Shown: positions 1-12,306, counted from the stretch's first letter. The stretch is 64,000 nucleotides of DNA from Epiperipatus broadwayi (GCA_028023455.1 JAQFVV010000014.1:5202280-5266279), one strand, 5' to 3'. A program made the numbers and translations. Notes: generated from the letters alone by a model not told the origin.

Positions 1-294
1 AATTTGACTCTGTTAAGAGAGATGCACCAATGCCATCTGGTTATTACCATACCTCTATATAGATTACAATTAGTATGATATATCTAATAATCAACTAACA
101 TAATTTTGATTCTATTATATATTATATCATATATGTGTGTGTGCACATTTGAAACTAAATTAATGAGTGAATACAGAATCGATTTAATAAATTAGAGACC
201 GAATTGAAATTAATAAATTCACTAGCTTAGAAATTAATAAATTCACTATTATTTATTACAGAACAAAACTATGACTATATAAGCTATTGACTAT

Positions 295-590
295 ATAAGC
301 TATTGAGCTTAGATTGAAAATATTATTGTTTTCAATTTTATTCTCATAGTTTTGTAGTTAAGTAGAGATAAAAGGTGGCTGCTGGAGGGTTGCATTAGAT
401 CCTAAGATCTAGGTGCAGTGCTCTCAGATCCAAAACTCCTCACTGAGGAAGGCCACAAGCCAGAAACTAGTCTGGGGATATTGAATGAGTAGGCAGACAG
501 GGATTTTATGCACAAGCCTTCTGGTATCCATTGATTACTCTGTTTGGCACTGAGTGTCACTACTGTATGGAGAGTTTTGCCCATTTTAAT
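295..590. repeat. Dispersed repeat, copy 1 (partner at 44745-44978)
   Basis: From about 350 to 590 the sequence closely matches 44745-44978 in the same orientation. Shared landmarks are AGTAGAGATAAAAGG, TCTCAGATCCAA, CCACAAGCCAGAAACTAG and GGAGAGTTTTGCC. A short duplicated ACTATATAAGC motif sits upstream and resembles a TATA region. It could be a solo LTR or another promoter-bearing repeat end; no terminal dinucleotides or coding sequence decide this. Confidence 0.6.
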
Positions 591-608
591 AATTTTTTAA
601 ATGTGCAT

Positions 609-1650
609 GTACCATGTTTCCCCAAAAATAATATCAAGTCTTATATTAAGTTTTGCTCTAAAATTTACAATAGTTTTATTTTCAAGTGATTTCTTATTTT
701 TTGTGTATAAAAATCTATATTTATTCCAAGTACAAAAATGCATACTTATTCAAGTATATGTCTTTACAGAAAGTTGTAAGATTCTCAACCCTTGCAGCCT
801 CCTCCCCCCAATTTCTTTTTTTTACTAACCAGAATCATGGAAAGCTATAAGAATTTTAGCTCCTTCCCATTCCTTTCTTGTACTAGCTGGAACCTCTCTT
901 TCTTTTTGCACTCATCTTATCTGGAAATCATAATATTATTCCAATTAAATTAATTATTAAATCCAGTGTTAATACTTGCTGAGACAGGAGTGGTAACAAA
1001 AATGATGATTATAGTTAAGAATGGTTTGTCCATATAAAAGCAATAAATAAATGCAAGCACAAATATTCAGAAAATGTTTTTGAATACTTTTTTAAAATCT
1101 TTCTTTAGGAGAAATATTGATGATTTAACTTAAACTAAACATTGATTATTAAGATCACTTCTATTCATTTTAATGAAATCTTTTAGGAAGAAAAAAATGT
1201 TTAAGAAATCAACTAATTTTTCTTTTACCTTGAATAGTTAAAAACTATCATGATAAAACTCTAAAACTAAATCAAGCATTCTAAATCTAAGAATTAAATA
1301 TAAATATATACTTAAAAAGATATAAATAAAGTTATAAATTGTTCAATATATTGTCTTTTGTTAGATAAATTGTTTCTCTACATACGTAGAATTATCTTTG
1401 TTGAAAATGATCGATGGGAAAATACAAAAAAAATCATAATGTTTACATTACAATATATTTAATGCATTAATGTCAATAATATAGTTTATTTATACATTTA
1501 TGTCTTTATAATTTAATATGTCCATTGTGTGTTCCAATAGGCTGATGATTTTAACTAGGGCTTATATTTGGAGTAGGGCTTATAAGCATTCTGAAAAATC
1601 ATGCTAGGGCTTATTTTCTAATTAGGTCTTATTTGGGGGAAAACATGGTA
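609..1650. mobile_element. Non-autonomous TIR DNA transposon (MITE-like), 1.04 kb
   Basis: The left end starts TACCATGTTTCCCC and the right end, read in reverse, starts TACCATGTTTTCCCCC. About 20 bp match as terminal inverted repeats, followed by similar CTTAT/AATAAG-rich subterminal sequence on both sides. No transposase is present; short open frames inside have no protein-like composition. No clean target duplication is visible, so superfamily is uncertain. Confidence 0.65.
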
Positions 1651-3254
1651 TGTTTGTGCATAAATATGTATAGTGAGTTTTGCCTGTTTTAAAAGTATCT
1701 TATTAAAATCAAATAAATAAATAGAGACAAGTAAAATTTATAAATCTTCATTGAATAGATGTCTATAAAAGAATCAGATCTAGGAAGAGCTTGAAATATA
1801 TACATATGTATTTTTTAAAAAAAAATTAAATAGTTACATTTATAGATAGAAAAAAAAGAATCTATAAATGTGGTATATAATGATGATTAAAAGATAAAAA
1901 AAGAAAATCAGTAATTTATTATGTACTTATAATTAAAAGCAGAAATGTTAAAATAAATGAGGAAAAATTCTTAACAAGATTAAAAAGACTGGATTGGAGG
2001 ATTTAAAAAAAAATCTATTTATAATTATAAAAAATAGCAGGGGAGAAAAAATCTGACTACAGAAACAATATTAAATTCAGAAGAAACTTTTTCCTTTGTG
2101 AACTATAACTGTTGTTGAAATATACATCACTGTGTGGGGAAAATATTTATTAAATATAAATCATCATTACTAGAAATAGAAACCTTTGATTAACCTTTGG
2201 TACACTTCTCACAAATTATTTCATTTTTTTGACCACTTCACCCCTGGTGAAATTTTTGTATAAGTATTATAGTTAAAATGCATGTAAAATGGTATATTTT
2301 ACTATATAAAAATTTCACTGAAACATTTATGCTAGAAAGTGGGAAATTCAAAATTCCTGCTCTTACAATAGACATAAGCCCTGCCCTGTACCTGACATGT
2401 TCAGCCATTATTTGTTGCCAAGGCTGTAAAACATTTGGCATTTTATGACATTGTTTAAAGAAAATAGTTCCAATGACCAAAAATGTGTTTATTTGCAAAT
2501 TTATTACAGTTTTAGATATTTTTTTACAATAATTTACACTATATTTATTAGATATCAAGAAATATAAATTATTAATAGCTTATTTTGACTTGAAATACTT
2601 TATTTTCAAAAATATAATGTTATATTAGCAGCTAATGTGAATATGGCCTGAAGCAATTTACAAGCTTTACTTCTGTGTAAGCAATCTACTTATACTTACT
2701 AGTATGAAAATATCACAATTTTGCAATAAATAATCAAAAAAATTAAACTTTTAAACCATAATTCATTAGATATAAGAAAAATAAATAATTAACCACTTGG
2801 ATTTGTAAAAATAATAAGAAATAAGAAATATTTCATTGATTTGTAAACTGGAAATAATCTTTCAAGAAATGATGACATATAAACTCTTTGTTTTGACTAT
2901 GATTTCATTTTTTAATATTTACAGAAACAAAATGTGAACATTTAACATTTATTTGAGTAGTAAACAAAAATATCAAATGAAGTCAAATTTATTATTTTCT
3001 GATAAGTAACAATCATTTAATTATATATTTTACATTGATTTGTGAGACAAAGAAAGATGTCAGAAAATGCTGAAATGTGATAGTCTTGGGCTGCATGCTT
3101 AAAGAGTTAATGGATAATTATTTGTTGACAGAGCCACATAAAATGCACTACTAATGAAAATGTGTACTAACCTACCATAATTATGCAATCATCTCCTGAG
3201 AACTACCTGAAACCTGACTCATAAATGCCATGACATGGATAAATTAAACTCATT
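1651..3254. other. Intronic stretch without recognised features
   Basis: AT-rich, with A/T homopolymers. A 106-codon open frame on the minus strand (2238-2558) has no recognisable domain and no splice support, and I see no structured RNA or coding signal. Confidence 0.5.
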
Positions 3255-5200
3255 TATGCATATGAAGAATGTGTTCCCCTATTATTGTTGCAAGCTGAAC
3301 ACTTAAATTATATAAATTGGAAGAATTATCCCACACTAATCAATAATTGAAGTTATATGCAAGATGGTTCTTTTTACAAACTTTAATAAAAGAAAATAGG
3401 TCTTAATAAGTCAGTTTAAACCATATATTGTATTTTAATTTATTTTTATAGCGTATATACTTAAGCTAGATATAATTAGAGGGGATTTATACCCAGACTT
3501 TTAAGCTCCCTTCAGTCATCCACTCTTATATAACTGACACACATGACCACAAACATGTATAAAAGATAAATGATATCTAATTATATGTATTTTGTACTGA
3601 ACCAGCATTCATCAATTGATCCAGATCATTATTTGCCATATATATATATACACACATATATATATATATATATATATTAAAAAAATCTGTGATTGATTTA
3701 TATTAAGATAGCAAATTTTCAAACTTTAATAAATAAGATTCAATCTTTTGCACTTTCCAACTCTTCAGCCATCCATATCATTGAAAATCTGATGATAAAA
3801 TGCTCAAAGCCCTTGTTAATGCCAATATTATTGTCATACCTATGTTGACCTTAAGTCAGCCTGACCCCTCATATGTAGGCAGGAGCTTGGAAAATTTACA
3901 TCATCAGATTTTCAGTGATATAGATGGCAGAAGTTGGAGAGTGGAGAGGATTGAAGACTGTCTATTAAAGTTTCAAGATTTGCTATCTTAATATAAACCA
4001 AACACTGATTGTATATATGAGTGGAAAATGATGATCCAGACCAGCTGATGAGTGCTGTTTCAGCATGGAATATTTATATTGATCATTACTTTTTTACACA
4101 TGCATGTGGTCATGTGTATCAGTTATATAAGATGGAGTGAATGACTGGAACTTGAAAGTCTGTGTTCAAATCCCCTCTAATTACACCTACAAAGTATTTA
4201 CACTATACTTGTATTCAAATATTACTGATTCAGCCTGAATTTTGCCCATCCCTCTTCTGGGTATTTTAATGAATATATTAAGGTCCTATATATGAAGAAT
4301 CAGAGTGACTTAAAGTCAATATGGGTATAATAATAATATTGGCATCAACAAGGGCTTTGAGCATTTCATCTTCAGATTTTCAATAATATGAATGGCTAAA
4401 GAGTTGAAAAATGGACAGAAAATTTTTTTAAAAATTTCTATCTTAATATAAACTGAGCAAGCACTGATTATATATATGTGTCGGAAATGAAGATCTGGAT
4501 CAACTGATAAGTGCTGGTTCAGCATAAAATGTATATTGGAGATCATTTATCTTTTTTTACATGCATGTGGTCATGTGTATCAATTATATAAGATGAAGAG
4601 TATGACTGAAAAGAGCTTGAAAGTATATGTTCAAATCCTCTCTAATTATTTTTTATATTAGTATTAAAATACTTTTATTCAGTTTTTTTATATCCGTGTA
4701 CATTGTATGAATGTATTCTAAAATAATTAGGTTTACCCTGTGTGTATGAGTTAAGCATATTTTGTAAATAAATGATTATTAATTCATAAAATTCAAGTTA
4801 TCAGCGTTATTTCACATTGCAGCTTTCATTTCAAATTTCACACTAGCTTCTAACAGTTCCATATGTATAATAAAAAAAATTAGAGAGAAAGCTTAACCAC
4901 TGAGCAAATGCCAAATGTTATTAGGAAATGCGAAAATATAGAAATTAAAATTGGTCCATTCAGCATTTTTTCTTTTCACAAATAAAAGGATGTCATTTTA
5001 ATAAAGACTGAAATGCATGCCTTTTCATTTAAAACCAATTACTGAGTAGTAAAGCCTATTTCGAACAGTGTTGATGTTGTGAAAGTGATTGGAAAACAAA
5101 ACCTATTTTTAAGTCAATTATCATCATCTATTTTACATGTAACTCTATAAAAGTTGTACCAATTAGTTATATGTAAATATAGTCCTTTCAGGTTTGCTGT
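3255..5200 (+). repeat. Dispersed repeat family A, copy 1, interrupted by a foldback
   Basis: The segments 3255-3470 and 4650-5200 together match 7985-8690 in the same order and orientation. Landmarks include GAATGTGT followed by ATTGTTG, GGCATATTTTGTAAATAAATG-type sequence and TTTTAATAAAG. The paralogue at 7985 runs straight through the point where copy 1 contains about 1.18 kb of extra sequence. No coding sequence was recognised. Confidence 0.7.
3474..4648. mobile_element. Foldback element with SINE-like ends (copy 1)
   Basis: The two ends are inverted copies: TAATTAGAGGGGATTT on the left, and AAATCCTCTCTAATTA on the right. The outer arms (about 3474-3880 and 4285-4648) pair over nearly their whole length. 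The middle holds another partial copy in plus orientation (about 3890-4200). Each unit ends in a segment reading GTGTTCAAATCCCC or similar, which resembles a tRNA B box, so a tRNA-derived SINE ancestry is possible. An uninterrupted paralogous site exists near 8190. (TA)n tracts lie at about 3638-3680. No protein is encoded. Confidence 0.7.
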
Positions 5201-5379
5201 GCAAAAGTAGGAACCTATGTGTAGCATGATTAAATCAATTTTATCTGACAATTCAGGCCAATAATGGCTTTTAACTATGTGGCTCAATAATAATGTATAT
5301 AGAGTACAACCTGAGTCCACTGGAGGGAGCCAAAGACTCCACTCTGTTACTGGCTCTCCATTATAATCACCTTAGTTAT

Positions 5380-5408
5380 GGTTTAGGGAATGATATTTCC
5401 CTAAACCA
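5380..5408. repeat. Short perfect hairpin
   Basis: TGGTTTAGGGAA is followed by a few bases and then TTCCCTAAACCA, a 12-bp perfect inverted repeat. No U-tract or flanking gene gives it a role. Confidence 0.5.
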
Positions 5409-5516
5409 ATTCCAATTGACAAGAGTTATCTCTCAGGTCTCTTTTCATACAAGAATTATGACACCAACTGATAACAAGTAAGAATGATTATAACTTTTCT
5501 TTAAAGCACTGTTAGA

Positions 5517-6225
5517 AGTAGTTTCTAGAGAATTCTATGGAAAAATTCATTTTTCAAGAAGAATTTCGACGTAACTCAACTTTGCTGAGTGAGTGAGTGT
5601 ACTTGTTGGGAGGGTCCCTGAGGGTCTAAATCCTAGTTCTTTCATAGGCTAAAGCTGGGGGGAAGGTACTGTGGGATCGTTATCAGAATTAGATAGTTCA
5701 TTTATTTGTTTGCAAGAATAATGTTATTCATTGCGGTTTGAGTACTTACGTTACAAACCAGAGATTTTACCTAAATAAACTTTGTTCAACTGTGATTTGT
5801 CTTCTGGACTGGACTCAAACATTATTTTCAAGTTTTTTCTCTAATTTTCACCCATACATCTAGTATTATATCTATTAAGTTATCTCTTACTATTTTAAAA
5901 GCTGAACACCAAAATTAGTGCTAATTTTAATATGTAAATTTCTAGAGAAGTCTATTAGAGGATTCAATTTTGAAGGAAAATTTAGATTCAACTTAACCTT
6001 TCTGACTGAGTGAAAGTATCTGGTTGTGGAGAGGATCCCTGAGGGCCTAAATACTAGTCCCTATGCAGTTTGGAGCTGGAAAAAGGGTGCTGTAGGGATC
6101 ATTACTAGAATTGGATATCTCATTCATTTGTTAGCAATAATAGCATTATACATTGTGGTTTAGTGATCGTGCTGCAAACCAGAGATTTTATCTAATAAAT
6201 TAATAAATTTTTTGTTCAATGCTGA
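5517..6225 (+). repeat. Direct repeat pair of about 290 bp (5517-5800, 5934-6225)
   Basis: Two diverged copies share TTTCTAGAGAA, TCCCTGAGGG, ACAAACCAGAGATTTTA-type sequence and a final AATAAA-like stretch. They are 130 bp apart. The order (stem-like 5' part, then a polyadenylation-like signal) is compatible with LTR-type repeats or a tandem duplication; no internal coding region lies between them. Confidence 0.55.
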
Positions 6226-7564
6226 ATGTTTTCAGACTATATGTGAACATTTAATTTCAAATGTTGCCCTACATAATATATTGAATCTATTTAAGAATCT
6301 CTCATAATGTTACTGTATTAGCAAAGTGGAGCCTCACAGATCATCACCAATTTTTGCATTTTATTATTAACAATAGTTAAGCACCTTCTGCATTAGGGCT
6401 TCTGATATTCATAAGTTATAAGGGTGCTGAAACATGATGGATCAAGTTAAATATGCTATTTGAATTTATACATTACTCTATGTAGATCAGCAATTACCTT
6501 GAAAAACTAATATTATATCCTTACTATGTCAATTAATCTTCAAAAATAATAATTGTCATTTAAACTCTACATTTGCAATATTATAAAGAAAATTAAGATA
6601 AGAAACTGAATAGTAGACCCTATGGGAATATTTAAAGACACTTAGGCAATCTATCAGTTGTCTAAAACCTAAATATTCTATCACCAAACAACCCAAGAAC
6701 TTTCAATTCTGAACAATCCCTCATAGCTTCAAGTTCAACCACACATTTCTGAAGGTTTAAACACAAGATAAACCATAGATAGCAATGCTTAACAATCAGA
6801 AAACATATTGTATTCAACTTGTAATTTTAATTTACCAATAAATTCTAATTTTTTTTTTTTAAAAAGTGCAACCTGAGAAAATATAAAAAAAGTAACTAAA
6901 TTTTCATGGTTATATATAAAAAAAAAATTTTTTAATACATTATAGTTTTATTAGGATACATTAAAGTTACTGCAATAAGTATGTGCCTGAATAATATATA
7001 TAAAGTTTATTAAGATAAGTGTTAGAAAATAGAACAATAGTGTCATTTGGAATGAAAGATGAGATTGACACTTAAATTAATTATAATGTTATGGGCATAT
7101 AAGAGTGAGAGGGTTCAATAGATAAAAGAGTTAAAATTGGCATGAAATTCAGGTAAGTTTAAATATTTCTAAAGAAGTTTGCATGTTTATGGTAAGGGTC
7201 AGTATGCTAATCCAAGTATCTGAATTTCTATATAAGCCAAATAAATAATAGAAACGGATGTGTATATATTAAATGATTACCAAATCAGTAAAAAAAAAAT
7301 TGAAGAAGAGTCCATTATAGAGAATGATGCAAGAGACAACAGAGTTAGAGCTCGAACAAACAAAAGTTAAATCTGATTAAGCAATGTCAGTCATAGTTGA
7401 TATGAGAAAGCCAACAGAAAATGGAAAACAATATATAAAATGCAACAGAAAATGGTGAAAGATTTAATGAAACATTACAAAATATGAATGAAATACATAA
7501 AAGTCTCATTGGGAGGCAACAAAAAATAATGTTAAGTTTGAGGAAATGTAACAAATGATTAAAA

Positions 7565-7925
7565 AAGTTCATGAAGAAATGTGGAAAGAGAGTAACAGTA
7601 TGATTGAAACATTTTCTGAGAAATGTGAGATTTTATTATGAAAGAGAAACAAGAAGAGTATAGTGAAAAGTCAGAAAAGATAAATATTCAAGTAATAGAA
7701 AATGAGAAATTAAAAACCAGTTGCAAAAAATATAAAAGAAGTAATTGCAAAGTTAAATGATTTATAAATTAATTTTGAAAAAGCAATATGTGAAAATCAG
7801 CAAGTGAATGAAGAGTCAATAAAGAAAATTAAAGCAGATATTAGACATTGGTTTGGCAAGATAGTAACAACAGAAAAGAGTAAAAGAGGCAATGAAGAAC
7901 ATGAAGTTGAAAGACCTAGAATTAT
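7565..7925 (+). pseudogene. Degenerate gag-like coiled-coil relic
   Basis: The plus strand reads as Lys/Glu/Asn-rich helix-forming fragments between several stops, for example KKVHEEMWKESNSMIE and KKIKADIRHWFGKI. The composition and heptad-like pattern resemble the coiled-coil part of retrotransposon Gag proteins, such as the one at 53376-53875 in this window. A/G-rich DNA alone can mimic this, so support is weak. It lies just before repeat family A copy 2. Confidence 0.3.
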
Positions 7926-7984
7926 ACAGTCATAAATGTGCTTTAGAAAACAAATAAATAAATAGAATCTGGAATAATAGAGGT

Positions 7985-8690
7985 CAAATGTATAAGAATG
8001 TGTATCTCTATCATTGTTGGAAACTGAATAGTTAAATTGTACAAATATGAAGGATTATCCCATATTGATCAGTAATGATAGTTATCAATATATATACATG
8101 ATAAGCTGTTACTTTTAAAAAAAATAATAATAAAAAAAAAGACTCTCATAAGTCAGTGAATCCATTTACTATATTTAATTTATTTTTTTTATTAATAATT
8201 GAGTTACTTTTATTTAGTTATTTTTATATGCTTATTCATTGTATGAATTTATTGTAAAATATTTAATTTTACTTTGTGTATGTAAGCTAGGCATATTTTG
8301 TAAATAAATGATTACTAGTTTATAAAATTCAAATTATCCGTGTTATTTTATATTGCATTTCAGTTCAGAATTTATTTAAGAGGGGGGGGGGTAACTTAGA
8401 GAGAATGCGTAATCACTGAAAAATGTCAAATGTTATCAAGAATTGCTAAAGTATAGCATTCTGAATTAGTTCATTCAATTTTTTCTTTTCATAAATGAAA
8501 AGATGGTTTTTTAATAAAGGCAGTAAATGCATGCTTTTTCATTACCTCTGAACAGTGAAACATATTTCAAATCCCTAGTGTTGATTTTGTGAAGATGGTT
8601 GAAAAATACAACTAATTTTTAGGTTCATCTCCATCCTTATCTAATTTTCATATAATTCTATGAAAGTTACATAAATTAGTTATATATATA
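7985..8690 (+). repeat. Dispersed repeat family A, copy 2 (uninterrupted)
   Basis: This is the intact counterpart of 3255-3470 plus 4650-5200. It contains a G9 tract near 8383 and ends in (TA)n at about 8684-8695. It has no open frame of note. Confidence 0.65.
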
Positions 8691-8744
8691 TATATACACG
8701 CATATCTCCATTCTATTCTTGATTCTTTGTTTAATATGCACAAT

Positions 8745-9030
8745 ATAAGTTGAAACTAGTCCATTCGGCATTTATTTTATTTTCACAACTGAAAGATGGC
8801 ATTTTAATAAAAGCTGCAAACGCATGCCTTTTCATTTAAAAATAAATTATTTCTGAAGGGTAAAGCCCATTTCAAATCCCTAATGATGACTTTGTGAGAT
8901 TATTGGAAAATATAATCATCTTTAAGGTTCATCTCCATCCTTATCTACTTTACATATAACTCTATGAAAGTTATACACTAATTCGTTATATGTAAAAGTG
9001 GTCTCTTCAGGCTACCACTACAATATATAT
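8745..9030 (+). repeat. Dispersed repeat family A, copy 3 (3' part)
   Basis: Matches the 3' halves of the copies at 4960-5200 and 8470-8690: GTCCATTC, AAAGATGGCATTTTAATAAA, TTCATCTCCATCCTTATCTA and ACTCTATGAAAGTTA. The 5' half is missing. Confidence 0.65.
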
Positions 9031-9600
9031 ACACACATATATCCATTTTTATTCTAGCTCCTTTGATAAATACACAGAATGTTATTTATTCAAAGCCTGA
9101 GGGCAAGTGGTTTACTTTTCTTAGTTACATATACATTATGCTATACTGTTTTCATATATATATATATATGGTAACAGGACTAAACATGGTCAAAATTAAA
9201 ATAAGTTCTTCCCATATGTTGGCTGCACCAAATATATAATGATGAATGGAATAGATCAAATAAAAGTAAATCTAATCTGCAATATATATATATATATATA
9301 TTAACTCATCATGCAAACATTTCTAATTTATGAGCACCATGCAAATTAGGATATTTACATAATGCATTCTCATGCTATTATGACAAACACACCAGAATTA
9401 CAGATTTTAAGACAAATTTTTATTGTTATGTTGATAATAATGAAAGAATGCATGATAAAATTATGTTATAAACCTATTATATCTGATACAAATATTCATT
9501 AAACCCAAGATAAAATAAATTAATGATATGAGAATAAGAACAATAATGAAAATAACTATATAATTTTATTACAATATATATAATCAAAATTATCCCAAAT
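9031..9600. other. AT-rich intronic stretch
   Basis: Contains (TA)n tracts near 9155-9168 and 9283-9301. Nothing coding or structured was recognised. Confidence 0.5.
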
Positions 9601-9630
9601 CCAAAACTCAACCAAGCTAGCCAAAAAAAT

Positions 9631-9690
9631 AAACTCTACAATACAACCAATGGTTTCACTGCTACAAGCAGACTTCTCAAGTGTAAAGAA
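9631..9690 (-). ncRNA. Possible decayed hammerhead-like motif of the Penelope-like element
   Basis: On the minus strand, downstream of the GIY-YIG region, a CTTGAGA box is followed by a CTGC/GCAG stem and then GAAACC-ATT-GG. Penelope-like elements carry hammerhead ribozymes in their terminal repeats with a CUGANGA box, a stem II, GAAA and a very short stem III. Here the stem II, GAAA and short stem III are visible. The CUGANGA box is altered and stem I does not pair well, so it would be inactive if it is a hammerhead at all. Confidence 0.3.
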
Positions 9691-9834
9691 CTACACAACA
9701 ACAACATATTTATATTAAACATCACTCACAATTCCATTTACTTCCCATCCACCCTTAATATAAAAAAAAATTTTTAAATAACTTAATTGCTTCAGAATTA
9801 TAAATTTTTAATAATAAAGATTCTTTAATTCTTT

Positions 9835-10080
9835 TTATTTCTTTTCCCTCAAAAAAGACAACCTTAACTTCCTCAAAATTAATAATGTGGCTGCATATTT
9901 TTCATGGACATACAAAGCAGAACTAAGATATTTATTTCTAACACTACTTTTATGAACCTTTATTCTTTCATTTAGGCTCAAACTACTCTGACCTATATAA
10001 ACCTTCTTTCAAAACAAGAAATAATATACACTACCCTAGGAATAGTCTTCCTATCAAGAATTTCCTTTGTATTATTTAAT
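9835..10080 (-). pseudogene. GIY-YIG endonuclease domain of the Penelope-like element
   Basis: The upstream frame gives TIPRVVYIISCFERR, in which VVY stands for the GIY motif. The +1-shifted frame gives VYIGQSSLSLNERIKVHKSS, with the YIG motif, and ends at a stop at 9837-9835. One small indel between the two motifs separates them. The domain nicks target DNA in active relatives; here it is broken. Confidence 0.8.
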
Positions 10081-10341
10081 AAATTATTCAAAGTAATACC
10101 CTTTTTCCAAGCAATTTTCTTATTTCCAAACAAATTACTATTTTTACATACAATTGTAAAGAAATAAAATCATATTTTTCCTTATCCTTTACATCATTAC
10201 AAATATTATTATTAAATCAAATACTTTTAACAAATTTATCAGAGTAGCCAACAGTCAAATAACCTTTTTAAAATTGAGCTTTCTCAAACAAAGCTACCCC
10301 ACTAGAATTATTTTATTTCTTATTCTATAACAATAATTTCT

Positions 10342-11639
10342 TTATACAGCTACTTTATAAAATACAGATTGATAACTACCAGGTTTAATTATAGACTTTA
10401 ATTCTTTACTTTTAACATAATGACTACATACTAAACAATTAGTCTTTACATTTCTAATCAACAATAGATCTAAAAATTTTAATTTAACAAAATCTAACTT
10501 CCCTTTTTCTATCATATATTTTATAGAAAGATTGAAACAATTAAACTCATTTACCAATTCCTTCAATTTATCATTCTCAACCACAAACAAACAATCATCC
10601 ACATATCTAACAAATAACTTTAAATATAAACAATTATTTTTAATAATAATTTCCTCTTCCAAATAATTAATATAAACTGAACAAACTAAAGGAAAAATAA
10701 TATAACCTATTATCCACCCTTTCTTAATGTTATAAAAATTACCATTATAAGTAAAATACATAGAATCCTCTAATAATAAAAGCAAATCTTTAATAACTTT
10801 AATTTTATTTTTTGACAAAGATCCACGTTTAACCAACACAGACATAAAAACATCAACACTGCTTAAACCATTAACAGACTGATACATATTTTCAATATCT
10901 AAACTACCAAACACCTAATTTCTTCCATTTTAAAATTATTAGTCTTATCAAAAACCTCAAAAAAAGAAGAAACTGTGTAATGACCAAAATCAACAACTTG
11001 TTTTAAAAAATTATTCAAGAACCTCGAAATACTCTCTACAACACTACCTGTAAAATGAAAAATAAATCTTAAAGGAAAGCCATCTTTATGAGTGATAATA
11101 TTTATAAACGTCTTAGCTGATATGAAATCATTTGGATAACATTTTAAATAATCTACTCTATCAAAAATTTTTAAATTTACCATTTTTTCCATAATATCTA
11201 TTAACTTCCTTTTAATCACATTACCTGAATCTTTTTCTAAAAACATATATTTATCATTATTTAATTCTTTATTCATTTTCTCCCTGAACTAATTTTCTTT
11301 CATAATGACAAACCTGCCAGCTTTGTCTTCATGAAAAATGGTCATATCATTAGCAATTAATCTATTTTTAAGATGTCTAATCTCAGGATTAATAATAAAT
11401 TTCTCTTTCCTTTTTAAGCTTTTATTCAAAACCAACTGAATTCCAACTTTTTGCTCATCACTCAAATTACTAGATTCAATAGACAAAATTGTATCAAAAA
11501 CTACATTTTTTGAATGAAAAGAAACAAAATTGGGACTTTTACCAAGAATCGCTAATTCTCTATCATTTAACTTGACATCAGAAGGATTAGCAATTAAACA
11601 ATTCAAAACAAAGCAAAACTCTCCATATAATAGTGCCAT
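10342..11639 (-). pseudogene. Penelope-like reverse transcriptase
   Basis: Three open blocks: 11639-11289 (116 aa), 11276-10899 (125 aa, same frame, separated by one TAG) and 10914-10342 (190 aa, shifted by one nucleotide). The second block holds HKDGFPLRFI, the Penelope counterpart of the region before motif A. The third holds SLDIENMY (motif A, residues 4-11), a GWIIG motif-B-like stretch near residues 66-70 and FVRYVDD (catalytic pair at 106-107, DNA about 10594-10605). A FLDLL block follows, as in the RT thumb of this class. Catalytic aspartates are kept, so decay is moderate. An upstream open frame (about 11820-11690) contains KYERKLKWLFGKMN and is out of frame with the rest. Confidence 0.85.
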
Positions 11640-12024
11640 TATGTGCTAGTATGAGATAGTGATCATGTGAATTTTAAGGATTAGCAATGTTATTAATAGA
11701 AATATTACTCTCATAAATCCCATCACTACAATAAACTTTATTCATTTTTCCAAACAACCATTTTAATTTTCTTTCATACTTCCTACAATAGAAATATGAC
11801 ATATTTTGTCTAAATTGCCTCATGAAAAAATTTAAAACTGAATAATTAAAATCTTACCTCTTGTCTAAACAATACCTATTTCTATTATTATTTCTAATAT
11901 ATTATAAATAAAATACAGTATAAATTAATTAAGAATTAATACAATTGATAAATTTAAAAAAATCTGATTTGATCAACATCCTTTTTATTTATCTTGAAAA
12001 TTTTTATTTATAATCTCTTCATTT

Positions 12025-12306
12025 GAACTTAAACTTTCAAATGACCCACCACTCTCAGTACCATCACATATTGCTGATACACCTGATCACACACAACATG
12101 TGTGTGATCAGGTGGGTCAGCAATATGAAATGGCACTGAGAGTGGGTGATCAGGTGGGTCAGCAATATGAGATGGCACTGAGAGTGTGTGATCAGGTGGG
12201 TCAGCAATATGAGATGGCACTGAGAGTGGTGGGTCATGTGAAAGTCTAAGTCCGAATCCCACATATATTACATATATAAATGTAGTTTTAAGCCTGTACA
12301 ATGTAT
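12025..12306. mobile_element. Palindromic insertion with 42-bp tandem repeats and 14-bp target duplication
   Basis: The 14-mer TAATCTCTTCATTT occurs perfectly on both sides (12011-12024 and 12307-12320), the mark of an insertion. Inside, a 42-bp unit is repeated three times (12100-12141, 12142-12183, 12184-12225). The left arm (about 12030-12096) is an inverted copy of the unit and of its flank, so the element folds back. The right part holds AAGTCCGAATCCCAC, resembling a tRNA B box, then an AT-rich tail. A 14-bp duplication suggests retroposition. Because 42 is divisible by 3, two minus-strand frames stay open through the array, but they are not genes. Confidence 0.75.

Larger units (their letters stand above)
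9835..11860 (-). mobile_element. Penelope-like element, degenerate (RT plus GIY-YIG)
   Basis: Read on the minus strand it gives, in order: an N-terminal part with KYERKLKWL (about 11760), an RT with a DKAGRFVIM block (11300-11330), motif A SLDIENMYQSV, motif C YVDD, and a C-terminal GIY-YIG nuclease. This order is diagnostic of Penelope-like retroelements that carry the nuclease. At least four lesions break it: frameshifts near 11640, 10917 and 10025, and a TAG at 11286-11288. It lies in the host gene's sense orientation. The 3' flank (9600-9830) is A/T-rich and noncoding. Confidence 0.85.

Noticed and set aside
2238-2558. 106-codon minus-strand open frame
   Set aside because: No recognisable domain, no splice sites in frame with the dynein exons, and AT-rich composition like the flanks.
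12029-12301. Two overlapping minus-strand open frames with a 14-residue repeat
   Set aside because: They are open only because the 42-bp tandem unit is a multiple of three. No start context, splice signal or domain supports a gene.
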